Source of the DNA: SAR324 cluster bacterium | GTDB lineage: Bacteria; SAR324; NAC60-12 | DNA: 64,000 bases | Assembly: GCA_015232315.1 (NCBI GenBank) | Contig: JADFZZ010000012.1 | Span: 1-64,000, forward strand | Reading direction: 5' to 3' | Shown: positions 43,689-51,931 of the stretch, piece after piece | Numbering within the stretch: position 1 is the first letter of the stretch | Layout: every line of letters begins with the position of its first letter | Made by a program: the position numbers and the translations under genes | Notes under the pieces: generated by a model | Seen by the model: the letters and a program-made list of their open reading frames with translations, nothing else | The model's database searches: none | Told to the model about the DNA's origin: nothing

Positions 43689-45182
43689 GCAAATTTAACA
43701 CGAGTGAAAGTGATCCTGTCTGGCCTTATCTGGTTCTGCTGTACAGCACAGATTGGCTCCAAACGGGTGGAACCGGGCGTGACACTGGACGCGTTCAAGT
43801 TTGACAGTGGTGTACCCATTGCGATTCCTCCCAGTTTTTTTGTATTTCTGATTTTTGTGATCGCGGGAATCATTGCCTTGTTTGTGCTGGTGAATCGTCT
43901 GACCAAACAACGCTATGAACAGAAAATTGATAAAATCACTGATGACAAAGCCAACCTGAGACTTGAGGTCACACTCAATACCAGACGGATTGAAGAAAAT
44001 GCCCAGTCATTTATCAATGAAATTGCCCAGAAGGTTCTTGGCGCAAGTGAATCCAAAGATATTTTGCCGCTGGTCGAGTCCAATGAATTCTTTGAAAAAA
44101 CTGTGGCCGAATTCAAGGGGTTGGAACCGACTCCGGAGATTCTCAAAAAAATATTTTTATTGCGTCAGGAACTTGGTTTTGAATTTTCCAATAAAGCTGT
44201 ACCGTTTATCTGCACTCAGATGCTTTCCACCGCGGCCAAACTGGAATGCCATCTTCCGCATCCCTCCAGACAGGTGATTTTCATGACACCAATCCTGGAT
44301 ATCAATGAATCCCGGTTTATGATCAAACCACCCACCGTCAAAGGACAGCCTGCCAATCTTAAAAAGTTCAAACAATTGCATTTCAGAATCCGGAGAGACG
44401 GGGATGCTGAATATGAATTAATCGCTCCGGTTATCAATCAGGTTGGCGGCAAGATCAATGCGGTTGTGATGGGGCACACCACCCGCATTAAAAAGATGTT
44501 TATCCGTGAATCAGAACGGATTCCTACGAATATTGCGGCGACTTTCTATCTTTTCACTGAAACCCCCGGAGAAACGCAGGATCTGGAACATTTCGAAAAT
44601 CCGGAGGTGTCGTTTGAAGCGATGATCAGGGATATGAGTCTGGGAGGATTGAAACTGGATGCCAAGACCATTCCTGAAAGCCTGCGGAATGATGATTTGC
44701 TGGTGTTTCATTTAAAAGGGGCAAATCTGAGAGAAGGCATCATGGTTCGTGTGATCAGTGTGGGAACCAATGAGCAGGAAGGCTATACCCTGCATCTTCA
44801 GTACAATCAGATGCGTGATTTGACCCGGATGAAAGTCAACAAATTTTTATACCGCATGAAAAAACAGAACGCGCTCAGACAACAACGGCGCACTCAGCAG
44901 AAACAACCTGTTGCGCCATCCCCGTCACCAAACCTTTCCACACCACCATTGCCACCATCCTCATTTGATTCAATGATGCCTTCCGCGTTTGCTCAAACAA
45001 AACCGTCTGAGCAGGCAACAGCGACAGAAACAGCCTCCGACCGTTTTAAGCGTACACTCAAACTACAGACTGACGCTTCAAACAGCGCAAAGGCCTCCGC
45101 TCCCCGCAAGGAAGGGGGCCAGGTCCCTAAAAAAGACAAACCGGTCACTCGTGATGAACGAAACGCTCTCCTGGGACCTTGA
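43671..45182 (+). CDS. Membrane-anchored PilZ-domain protein (c-di-GMP receptor)
   Basis: A 503-aa protein. I use ATG 43671 (MRKRIHANLTRVKVILSGLI) since the upstream part of the frame is antisense to nadD. A signal-like segment with CC is followed by a transmembrane helix (SFFVFLIFVIAGIIALFVLV), a coiled region, and a PilZ domain with the c-di-GMP motifs R-x3-R in RESERIPTN (about 280) and D-x-S-x-x-G in RDMSLGGLKL (about 322). The region before PilZ looks like a YcgR-N-like barrel. The tail is glutamine/proline-rich and basic. Likely links c-di-GMP to motility or secretion. Confidence 0.85.
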   Translation: MRKRIHANLTRVKVILSGLIWFCCTAQIGSKRVEPGVTLDAFKFDSGVPIAIPPSFFVFLIFVIAGIIALFVLVNRLTKQRYEQKIDKITDDKANLRLEVTLNTRRIEENAQSFINEIAQKVLGASESKDILPLVESNEFFEKTVAEFKGLEPTPEILKKIFLLRQELGFEFSNKAVPFICTQMLSTAAKLECHLPHPSRQVIFMTPILDINESRFMIKPPTVKGQPANLKKFKQLHFRIRRDGDAEYELIAPVINQVGGKINAVVMGHTTRIKKMFIRESERIPTNIAATFYLFTETPGETQDLEHFENPEVSFEAMIRDMSLGGLKLDAKTIPESLRNDDLLVFHLKGANLREGIMVRVISVGTNEQEGYTLHLQYNQMRDLTRMKVNKFLYRMKKQNALRQQRRTQQKQPVAPSPSPNLSTPPLPPSSFDSMMPSAFAQTKPSEQATATETASDRFKRTLKLQTDASNSAKASAPRKEGGQVPKKDKPVTRDERNALLGP

Positions 45183-45195
45183 GTTGAAGTCTGGT

Positions 45196-46488
45196 TCAGG
45201 CGTATTCAACGTTCTGAAATCGGGCACGCAACTGTAGTACCTGATCTTTAACCTGCTTGCCGGTCAACACACCCTTGATCAGTGTTGCCACTTCACCCAT
45301 TTCATTTTCTTTCAGGCCGAAGCGTGTCAATTCCTGAACACCGATCCTCAGTCCGGATGGATTTCGGGGGTCCTGATCTCCGGGAAGCATGTTATAATTC
45401 ACAATAATGTTATTGTCCGCCAGTTTTTGCGCAATCTCGATCGCCGCACCATATTTGGTCACATTGAGCGCGATCTGATGACTTTGTGTGAAGCCAAATT
45501 CTTTTGCTTCCACATGCACCCCTTCCAGATCCAGTGCCGCACCGAGAGCCTTTGCGTTTTTAACAATCTGTGAGGCATAGGCTTTTCCATGCTGTTTCAT
45601 TTCACGGATCGTTACCAGCAGGCCCGGAAGCGTATGCAGATGGTGGTTACTGGAAGAACCGGGCATGATGCCTCGATCAATGTTTGTCCACCATTTGAGT
45701 TCCTGCTCGGTATACAAATTCCCCAGAATCACCCCACGCTGAGGCCCGGGGAAGGTTTTGTGGGTACTCGCTGTCACAAAATGAGCGCCTTCCTTGAAGG
45801 GATTCTGGAATTGTCCACCGATAATCAAACCCAGAACATGAGCCGCATCATAGAGAACAGGAATGTTTTTAGTCCTGCAAACTTCCGCAATCTGAGCCAC
45901 AGGTTCAGGAAACAGAAACAGACTTTTGCCCAGAATGACCAGATCCGGAGAAGTCTTGTCAATCAACACCATGCTTTTTTCAGCGTCAATGTGATAGCCA
46001 TCAGGCGTTGTTGGCCAGAAATGCAGATTGACTGAGTTTTCCTTGCCGGTTGCCAGCACCTGTCCACGAACCTGGATTCTGCGCCCGAACACACCGATGG
46101 GGTTGTGACTGATGTGCCCGCCGGCATCAATGGAATTGGCAATCACGGTATCACCTCCCCGCAACATGGCCAGTGCGACCGCGGTATTGGCCTGGTTGCC
46201 ACTGATGGGGCGGACATCCGCCTGTTTGCAACCTGCCAGTTCAATAAATTCACGGGTAGCCATGCTTTCTACCTGATCAATATACAATGTCCCCTCATAA
46301 TAACGATTTCTGGCATCAACTGTGTTCGGATGCCCTTCGGCATAGCGTCCCATGAAATCGTTGCATTCAATTTGACGGACTGCTGGAGACTGCATGTTTT
46401 CGCTTGCGATCATGTTCAGGGTTTCTTTTCCCCTCCATTGATTTTGTTTGTCGACAATCTCCAGAACATCATTAATATCCACAGGCAT
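45196..46488 (-). CDS. glyA: Serine hydroxymethyltransferase-like PLP enzyme
   Basis: A 430-aa fold-type I PLP enzyme. The SHMT features MIASENMQSPAVRQ, YAEGHPN, YDAAHVLGLIIGGQFQNP and the PLP-lysine motif STHKTFPGPQRG (about 232) are present, but spacing and many residues differ from E. coli GlyA (for example NDFMGRYAEG for the usual T-N-K-Y-A-E-G). This resembles the divergent archaeal-type SHMT or SHMT-like group, so the folate or pterin cofactor and even the amino acid substrate are uncertain. Convergent with the PilZ gene, 13 bp apart. Confidence 0.8.
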   Translation of the reverse strand: MPVDINDVLEIVDKQNQWRGKETLNMIASENMQSPAVRQIECNDFMGRYAEGHPNTVDARNRYYEGTLYIDQVESMATREFIELAGCKQADVRPISGNQANTAVALAMLRGGDTVIANSIDAGGHISHNPIGVFGRRIQVRGQVLATGKENSVNLHFWPTTPDGYHIDAEKSMVLIDKTSPDLVILGKSLFLFPEPVAQIAEVCRTKNIPVLYDAAHVLGLIIGGQFQNPFKEGAHFVTASTHKTFPGPQRGVILGNLYTEQELKWWTNIDRGIMPGSSSNHHLHTLPGLLVTIREMKQHGKAYASQIVKNAKALGAALDLEGVHVEAKEFGFTQSHQIALNVTKYGAAIEIAQKLADNNIIVNYNMLPGDQDPRNPSGLRIGVQELTRFGLKENEMGEVATLIKGVLTGKQVKDQVLQLRARFQNVEYA

Positions 46489-46851
46489 AGTGACTCCGTT
46501 TAAGGTATCAGAATTCAGCGGAGAAGGATCTCTCCGTTTTGAGAAAGTTCAGGTTTTACCCTCTTCAGGTATCACCAGAGAGGGGCAGTTTTTTCACAAG
46601 ATGAAATAAAACACAAGTAACAGCACTGTTTAAAAATCAGCGACATTGAGGGGGGGATCCTGTTTTCGGCCACAAATTGTAGGGGCAAACCTGTGTGTTC
46701 GCTCTGGAAGGCAAAAAAAAATACACAAACGGGTGAGAATCTGTTAGAAAACCATGAATGTCATGGTGTGACAACTATGAACTTCTTATAGTCCGGGATT
46801 ATCCGGTCTGTTATTTGCCAGAATCTTGTTTTCTTTCAAACGCAGGAGAAA
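46489..46851. other. Divergent intergenic region with repeat remnant
   Basis: No gene seen. The glyA-proximal half holds duplicated leader-like sequence: on the minus strand TGATACCT and AAACGGAG each occur twice, the second pair forming the ribosome-binding region. A single GTAGGGGC-type repeat lies at 46679-46702. AGGAG near 46843 serves the plus-strand gene. Confidence 0.45.
46679..46702 (+). repeat. Solitary GTAGGGGC-type repeat
   Basis: GTAGGGGCAAACCTGTGTGT followed by TCGC has the same GTAGGGGC start as the reverse complement of the palindromes at 36.0-36.2 and 37.7-37.9 kb (which end GCCCCTAC). It is degenerate at its right end. This is a member of a dispersed short palindromic family. 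Confidence 0.5.
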
Positions 46852-47343
46852 ATGATGAAACACTTTAATATGTTGCTGTCAGGTTTATTGCTATGGCTGT
46901 GTACCGGATTTACCGTTTTTGGAGCCTCGGCGCCCGGGTTTTTCATCAGTAATCTGGATGGAACCCAGTTTATTTCAAGAAAACAGACAGCGCCCTATGT
47001 GATCAGTTTTTTCTTTGTGGGATGTGTGCCCTGCATAAAAGAAATTCCTGTGCTTTATGCAAAACTGAGCCAGGATTTTCCTGATGTTCCGCTGTTATTC
47101 ATTGATCCTATGAAAGATGATTCACCTGAAAGCATCAGGAGTTTTGCCGATAAACTCGGGGTGCCTCAGGAGTTGTTCTATCATGATTCACAGGGCAATC
47201 TGGCCCGCAAGTTTTTTACTGGAGAATTCAGGTTTCCCACGCTCTATGGCATCAAACAAAAACAAGTTTTATTTGAATATCCGGGCCTTGAGGAAAAAAC
47301 CATGAAAGAAATTGAGGATGCTCTCACGCAGAATATGAAGTAA
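46852..47343 (+). CDS. Exported thioredoxin-like (TlpA/ResA-type) protein
   Basis: A 163-aa protein with a cleavable signal peptide (MLLSGLLLWLCTGFTVFGAS) and a thioredoxin fold. The active-site CxxC is in FFFVGCVPCIKEIPVL and the cis-proline strand in FRFPTLYGI. It is likely a periplasmic thiol-disulfide reductant for cytochrome or secreted-protein maturation. ATG 46852 and ATG 46855 are both possible, with AGGAG just upstream. A DUF4160 gene follows directly after its stop. Confidence 0.88.
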   Translation: MMKHFNMLLSGLLLWLCTGFTVFGASAPGFFISNLDGTQFISRKQTAPYVISFFFVGCVPCIKEIPVLYAKLSQDFPDVPLLFIDPMKDDSPESIRSFADKLGVPQELFYHDSQGNLARKFFTGEFRFPTLYGIKQKQVLFEYPGLEEKTMKEIEDALTQNMK

Positions 47344-47595
47344 ATGGGGACACTTCTTACAAAATTTGGGTTTAAATTTTTTGTTTACAAAAATGATCAT
47401 GAACCCAAGCATGTCCATGTTATGATTGGCGATGATGAATTTGCTAAAATTGAGATTCGATCAATCAAAGTGATTTATTCTTACCTCAAAGCAAATGATT
47501 TGAAACGTGCTAAAAAAATTATCAAAGAGAACCAGAATTTACTTGAAAGGGCGTGGGATGCATTCTTTAGTCAAAGGGAAGACAGTAAAGATTAA
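47344..47595 (+). CDS. DUF4160-family protein
   Basis: An 83-aa protein. FVYKNDHEPKHVHVMIGDDEFAK has the 'H-x-P-x-H-V-H-V' box of DUF4160, small proteins usually encoded next to DUF2442 partners and suspected toxin-antitoxin or regulatory pairs. Its ATG follows the preceding TAA at once, and it overlaps the DUF2442 gene by 38 bp. Composition is AT-richer than the chromosome average, which suggests transfer. Confidence 0.88.
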   Translation: MGTLLTKFGFKFFVYKNDHEPKHVHVMIGDDEFAKIEIRSIKVIYSYLKANDLKRAKKIIKENQNLLERAWDAFFSQREDSKD

Positions 47596-47803
47596 TGATG
47601 ATTACCTTCATGTGGAACTGGAAGATGGGAGAATTATTTCTACTCCGATTGAATGGTACCCGGAATTAGTATCCGCAACGATTGCTCAGCGTCTCAATTA
47701 TAAATTTATATGCAAACAATCAGGATTAGAGTGGCCTGATCTGGATTTTCATTTAAGTATTGGGCATATGTTGATTGAACACATAAATCAGGATGTTGCT
47801 TGA
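47558..47803 (+). CDS. DUF2442-family protein
   Basis: An 81-aa protein from ATG 47558 (MHSLVKGKTVKINDDYLHVE). ELEDGRIISTPIEWYPEL and GLEWPDLDFHLSIGHML match DUF2442 closely ('D-G-R-x-I-x-V-P-L-x-W-F/Y-P-x-L' then 'W-P-x-x-D-x-D-L-S'). It overlaps the DUF4160 gene by 38 bp in another frame, the standard arrangement of this pair. Which partner, if either, is toxic is not shown by sequence. Confidence 0.88.
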   Translation: MHSLVKGKTVKINDDYLHVELEDGRIISTPIEWYPELVSATIAQRLNYKFICKQSGLEWPDLDFHLSIGHMLIEHINQDVA

Positions 47804-47873
47804 TGATCAGTGCTAGATGTTCACTTGTACGAAAGTTGTCAAAACGGTTTTTTTCCTATGAACCGGAGATATC

Positions 47874-48488
47874 ATGACACCAAAACGTCAAAAACTGGTG
47901 AGTGATTATTATTCCAACAAAATCCCGGGAGTGGAACTGCTGATGGATAACGTCTGGGATCCTCACAACATTGCGGCCGTCTTCCGAACCGCCGATGGTT
48001 TGGGAATCAAAACCGTCAACATGTATTACACTTACAATCGTCCCGGTGTTTCCAGATTTGAAGAATCAAAAAAGCTGGGACGTAAATCCAGCGCCAGTGC
48101 CCGCAAATGGATTCATTATCAGGATGTGCTGGATATCAAAGCTTTTGCTGACGAGAAAAAACGGGAAGGCTTTGTCCTGGTAGGCAGTCATTTGACACCG
48201 AATGCCACCAAGCTGACAGATTTCAAATTTCCTGAAAAATGTGTGATCGCGTTTGGCTCGGAAAGTCTGGGAATGTCTCCAGAAGTTCAGGCTGTTTGTG
48301 ACCAGATGGTTTATATCCCCATGGTCGGAATGGTCGAAAGTTATAACATTTCAGTGGCGGCGGGAATCATGATGTATGAACTGTACCTTCAGCGAGGGCA
48401 ACATCTCATGGATTCCAGCGCCTATACAGACCGGGAACCAAACCGGAATGCCGATCCAAAATTGCTCAATACTCCCCATGCTACCTGA
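47874..48488 (+). CDS. trmH: SpoU/TrmH-type tRNA 2'-O-methyltransferase
   Basis: A 204-aa SPOUT methyltransferase, probably methylating the ribose of G18 in tRNA. The three SpoU motifs are visible: NVWDPHNIAAVFRTADGLGI (motif 1 with N and R), CVIAFGSESLGMS (motif 2) and IPMVGMVESYNISVAAGIMM (motif 3). The N-terminus RQKLVSDYYSNKIPGVELLM resembles TrmH rather than the longer TrmL or RlmB. It overlaps the lnt start by 11 bp. Confidence 0.88.
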   Translation: MTPKRQKLVSDYYSNKIPGVELLMDNVWDPHNIAAVFRTADGLGIKTVNMYYTYNRPGVSRFEESKKLGRKSSASARKWIHYQDVLDIKAFADEKKREGFVLVGSHLTPNATKLTDFKFPEKCVIAFGSESLGMSPEVQAVCDQMVYIPMVGMVESYNISVAAGIMMYELYLQRGQHLMDSSAYTDREPNRNADPKLLNTPHAT

Positions 48489-50133
48489 TTTTTCACGAAG
48501 TCTTTCGCGTATTCTACACGCCCCCTGGTGGATGCTGGCGATTGTTGCCGGAGTTCTGACAGGTCTTGCCGTTCCCGGGTATCATTTGCAGTTATTGGGA
48601 CTCATTTCACTGCTTCCTCTGCTGGTGTTGCTGGATCAGGATCATGAACACTCCTGGAAAAAAAGGTGGCTTCGCTCAGTAATGGCATGCTGGATCGTGG
48701 GCACGCTGGTTTCCTTGGTCGGGTGTCCCTGGATCATTCACAGTTCCAGTGTATTCGGTCATCTCCCGATCCCTCTGGCCCTGCTGGTTGGTGCTGGTTA
48801 TGGACTCGAAATCACCCTCATTCTCTGGCTGGAACTGGCGCTTCCCGTTCTGTTGATTCGCAAAAAAGGGACCTCAGAATTATTGCTTCGGCTGTTCTGG
48901 TTTTTGATGCTGGAACCCGCACACCCCGGCTTGTTCCACTGGAGTTATGGCGGCTTAACCTTTGACGGAATTCCATGGATCAGCCAACTTGCGGATTTGA
49001 TCGGCGCGCCCGGGCTTGGTTTGTATGTCATGGGAGGGCATTTATGGTTGATCGGATGGTTTCGCCAAGCGCAGTCCCCCACAAAATTGTATCCGTTAAA
49101 GCAGGCCTTCGGAATTTTACTGGTGCTATGGTTTGGCGGATTGACCTATGGCGTCCTCAGGGAACAGCAACTTGCGTCGATTTTTCCTGAATCAGGAAAA
49201 TCAGTGCGGATGATCTCCCTTCAGCCTAATTTCACACTTCAGCAATTGGCATCCAATCCGGCGCTGGCCTATTCAACGCGCAACAGGAATCTCAGTGATT
49301 TGTTCAGTGATTCCATCAGGGCCCTCGATTCTCTTGATGAACGGCGATCCGAGGTGCCGGTACTGCTGGTCTGGCCTGAATCGACATATCCGGCGGCGTT
49401 TCTTAAAAATGAATCCATGCGTGACAAGGTTGAGCAATTTGCGAGACTGCACCATGTATTCATTCTCTTGACGTCTGTGGATTGGGAACAGGATGAAACG
49501 GATCAACTGCGCTTCTGGGGTTCCGCGTTTCTGATCAATCCGGATGGAACATTGAACGGGCGGTACGATAAAATATTTCTGATCCCGTTCGGAGAGTATC
49601 TGCCCCTGGCGGACTGGTTTCCATTTTATGCCCGTTGGCTCAGGGAAAATGTGGAAAACATGTCTGAATTTGAGGCGGGGCATGAACCCAAAGTGTTTGA
49701 ATTGTCAGAATCCATGCGAATTTCCGCACCGATCTGTTTTGATGTGTTTTTCCCCGAGATTCTGAGGGACATGGTACGCAACGGCGCTGACGGTGCCGTT
49801 GTTTTGAGCAATCTCGCCTGGTTTGGCAAAACCAACGCATCCCGGTTGATGGAAATGGCAGTCCGCTGGAATGCCATTGAAAACCGGGTTCCCCTGACAC
49901 TTTCATCCAACAATGGACCAAGTTTTGTGATTGGCGCGGAGGGCAAGTTCCAGACTTCCCGCACAGAGTGGTTCACACAGGATTATCTCATCCATACACT
50001 GTCCCTCCAGCGACATGATTCATTTTACAGGGATCATGCTTTGCTGGTGCGAGGTCTGTGGGTGTGTCTGTGGATTGGTGTGTTGCTGTTCAGAAGGTTT
50101 GAACCGCACCCTTCGGAGGCCTCATCATTCTGA
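48478..50133 (+). CDS. lnt: Apolipoprotein N-acyltransferase
   Basis: A 551-aa inner-membrane enzyme adding the third acyl chain to lipoproteins. ATG 48478 (MLPDFSRSL) is chosen because the longer frame runs well into trmH. About six to seven hydrophobic helices fill the first 210 residues; the nitrilase-like periplasmic domain has the catalytic triad Glu in VWPESTYPAAF, Lys in GRYDKIFLIPFGEY and Cys in ISAPICFDVFFPEI. A final helix precedes the C-terminus. It converges with and overlaps the nuclease gene by 9 bp. Confidence 0.93.
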   Translation: MLPDFSRSLSRILHAPWWMLAIVAGVLTGLAVPGYHLQLLGLISLLPLLVLLDQDHEHSWKKRWLRSVMACWIVGTLVSLVGCPWIIHSSSVFGHLPIPLALLVGAGYGLEITLILWLELALPVLLIRKKGTSELLLRLFWFLMLEPAHPGLFHWSYGGLTFDGIPWISQLADLIGAPGLGLYVMGGHLWLIGWFRQAQSPTKLYPLKQAFGILLVLWFGGLTYGVLREQQLASIFPESGKSVRMISLQPNFTLQQLASNPALAYSTRNRNLSDLFSDSIRALDSLDERRSEVPVLLVWPESTYPAAFLKNESMRDKVEQFARLHHVFILLTSVDWEQDETDQLRFWGSAFLINPDGTLNGRYDKIFLIPFGEYLPLADWFPFYARWLRENVENMSEFEAGHEPKVFELSESMRISAPICFDVFFPEILRDMVRNGADGAVVLSNLAWFGKTNASRLMEMAVRWNAIENRVPLTLSSNNGPSFVIGAEGKFQTSRTEWFTQDYLIHTLSLQRHDSFYRDHALLVRGLWVCLWIGVLLFRRFEPHPSEASSF

Positions 50134-50850
50134 CTTTGACCGGAACACATTCCATGCCTCGGCCACGTCCTGTTCTCCCTGCTGAATATCGCTATCAGTG
50201 AGTTGATACAAACTGATGAGATGCGGCGGATGTTTCTGAATAAAAATAAGGTGATAGGCAAAGACTTCTCCGGTCAGCGCCTTGATGCCTGAAAGATACC
50301 AGACGGCCTGTAGCAGACAGGACCTTGAGGTAACAGCTTTCCTCACACTTTCAGCGTCCACCCGTGAGGCCAGTTTGAGGTCAACCAGATATTTCTGCTG
50401 TGGGTTCATCCAGTCCGGTCGTCCTTTCAACATCAGTGATGTTTCGGGTAACTTCCAGAACAACGACACTTCGGGCATTCCTTCTGCCATGAATTGTCGC
50501 ACACCGGGATGCACGGCATACGCTTTTTGCAACCGCATGAGGCCATCCCAGCGATTGGATTTGATTAATTGTTTTCCCTGTTCCTGTTCCAGCCTGTTCC
50601 AACGGTTTTTTGAGGCATCGCTCCTTCGGTTCAGGCCTTCCGGTGCCCGTTGAAAGGTTTGGTGGAAAACATCAGGTTCCAGCAGTAGCATGTGTGCTTC
50701 TATCCCGAAAACGAGCGGACTTTCCGGGCCTGAAGGAAAAAATTGCTGTGGGGATAATCCTTTTTTCAAGGTGGTTTGATTGAGGCCTTCTGATTGCTGA
50801 TAGGTTTCAAAATCCATATCAGGATAGATTCCCGGTTGTTGGCGATGCAT
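50125..50850 (-). CDS. RecE-like PD-(D/E)XK nuclease (exodeoxyribonuclease VIII type)
   Basis: About 241 residues from ATG 50850 (MHRQQPGIYPDMDFETYQQ). Features of the PDDEXK-like exonuclease VIII family: FGIEAHMLLLEPDVFHQTF (the 'G-x-x-x-H-x-x-L-L-E-P' helix), LKGRPDWM (catalytic Asp), YLVDLKLASRVDAESV (D-x-K) and LQAVWYL (Q...Y motif). Such nucleases normally come with a RecT single-strand annealing protein in prophages; none is nearby, so this may be a stranded phage remnant or a domesticated nuclease. The ribosome site is weak. Confidence 0.75.
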   Translation of the reverse strand: MHRQQPGIYPDMDFETYQQSEGLNQTTLKKGLSPQQFFPSGPESPLVFGIEAHMLLLEPDVFHQTFQRAPEGLNRRSDASKNRWNRLEQEQGKQLIKSNRWDGLMRLQKAYAVHPGVRQFMAEGMPEVSLFWKLPETSLMLKGRPDWMNPQQKYLVDLKLASRVDAESVRKAVTSRSCLLQAVWYLSGIKALTGEVFAYHLIFIQKHPPHLISLYQLTDSDIQQGEQDVAEAWNVFRSKSE

Positions 50851-50991
50851 AGAAATAGCAGAAGCGATCAAATAAAAAGAAGAACAACGAAAACAAAAAG
50901 AACACATGCTTGAAGTGCCTAAAAAAGCTGGCATTGCTTCCACCAAGAAATGGCTGGTGGAGCCTTGGTGGTTAGGACGACCGGGTGCCTC

Positions 50992-51234
50992 TCAACCAGA
51001 TAAAATCACGCCGGATTCGCTTTTGAGACGTTCAGCAATCCATATTTTAATAACATCTTGCCTGCTAACTCCCATTTGACTTGCCTGCAGATCGACCGAG
51101 TGAATCATCCATTCAGGAAAAGTAATTTTCACACTTCTCTGTTTATGCGAAGGTCGTTGTGCTGTTGATAGGTCTAAATAGGGAGTGATATCATCGCCCT
51201 TGTCAAACAGTTCATCCAATTCTTCAGCTTTCAT
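50992..51234 (-). CDS. brnA: BrnA/CopG-type antitoxin
   Basis: About 80 residues from ATG 51234 (MKAEELDELFDKGDDITPYL), preceded by AAGGAG. The C-terminal half RSVKITFPEWMIHSVDLQAS followed by GVSRQDVIKIWIAERL is a ribbon-helix-helix DNA-binding domain. The acidic N-terminus is typical of BrnA antitoxins that wrap the toxin. It overlaps the BrnT stop by 11 bp. Expected to autorepress the pair's promoter. Confidence 0.85.
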   Translation of the reverse strand: MKAEELDELFDKGDDITPYLDLSTAQRPSHKQRSVKITFPEWMIHSVDLQASQMGVSRQDVIKIWIAERLKSESGVILSG

Positions 51235-51487
51235 AATACAGTCTCCTTTCTTCTTCACGTGATCTTCTGACAGAAATGATCCGAATCACATCCGTCCTGA
51301 TAGTGTAAAATGCAGTCCAAAGTCTTTTCTTATATGAAGCAATCATTGCAACCCTTGGTTCCGTATCACTTCGGGCCTGAAAGAGAATCCTGTTGTTATC
51401 TTTCCATAGATTCTTGGCCGTTTCAAAATCAATTCCATGTTTTTCTTGATTCGCAAGGCTCTTTTGAGGATCGTACTCAAAGTTCAT
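51224..51487 (-). CDS. brnT: BrnT-family toxin
   Basis: An 87-aa RelE-like RNase toxin. FEYDPQKSLANQEKHGIDFE ('D-P-x-K-x-x-x-N-x-x-K-H-G-I-x-F') and IRIISVRRSREEERRLYYES ('I-R-I-I-S-A-R-x-A-x-x-x-E-R') are the family's two hallmarks. It is followed by its antitoxin gene in the usual toxin-first order. Complete, with no broken residues seen. Confidence 0.93.
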   Translation of the reverse strand: MNFEYDPQKSLANQEKHGIDFETAKNLWKDNNRILFQARSDTEPRVAMIASYKKRLWTAFYTIRTDVIRIISVRRSREEERRLYYES

Positions 51488-51931
51488 AGTATCCTGTTCG
51501 GGTATTATTAGATTAATGATTATACCTTACAGCGTATCATCACAAGAACGAAGTTTCATTCATATCTTAAAATTTATTGCGCGTTGTTACCCTGATGATC
51601 CCCGGTAGCGTCATATCTCAGTGGTGTTTTAAGGAAATACATTTTTAAGTGTGAATTAAGCTATAGGGACCAGTTACACCTTTCTTGCTGTAGAGTCTGT
51701 TAGTGTGTGTTTGCATCAGAGCCAAAATGCCTGAATACAGTTTCGAAAATCCCCTTTATAAAATGTGACCCATCGCATATTCCAAGCCGCATTTTTCAGT
51801 AGTTGAGATCAAACTTGCAAATTCAGTTTGATCAGGCACGATACCCCCCTTTCTTCCATAAACTCGTTCCTGAGACCATGATTATTCCGGCTCAAGAGCG
51901 TCTTCCCAACACCTCAAGAACAGGTTGCCAT
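51488..51931. other. Divergent intergenic region between brnT and fadB
   Basis: No supported gene. It should hold the brnTA promoter at the left and the fadBA promoter at the right. The open frame upstream of 51932 in the fadB frame (from 51803) is not like FadB. A 9-bp-arm inverted repeat lies at 51807-51833. Confidence 0.5.
51807..51833. promoter_or_regulatory. Candidate operator upstream of fadB
   Basis: GATCAAACT (51807-51815) and AGTTTGATC (51825-51833) form a perfect inverted repeat with a 9-bp spacer, about 100 bp before the fadB start. CAAAC/GTTTG half-sites recall PsrA/FadR-type (TetR) fatty-acid regulator sites, though the spacing is longer than usual. Confidence 0.45.

Noticed and set aside
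46489-46620. Possible glycine or TPP riboswitch upstream of the SHMT-like gene
   Set aside because: Fragments such as ACCTGAAGAGGGTAAAACC loosely recall aptamer cores, but the conserved junction strings of the glycine and TPP classes are not present in the right order on either strand.
47118-47305. Alternative small frames inside the thioredoxin-like gene
   Set aside because: Shadow of the real coding frame with no independent start signal.
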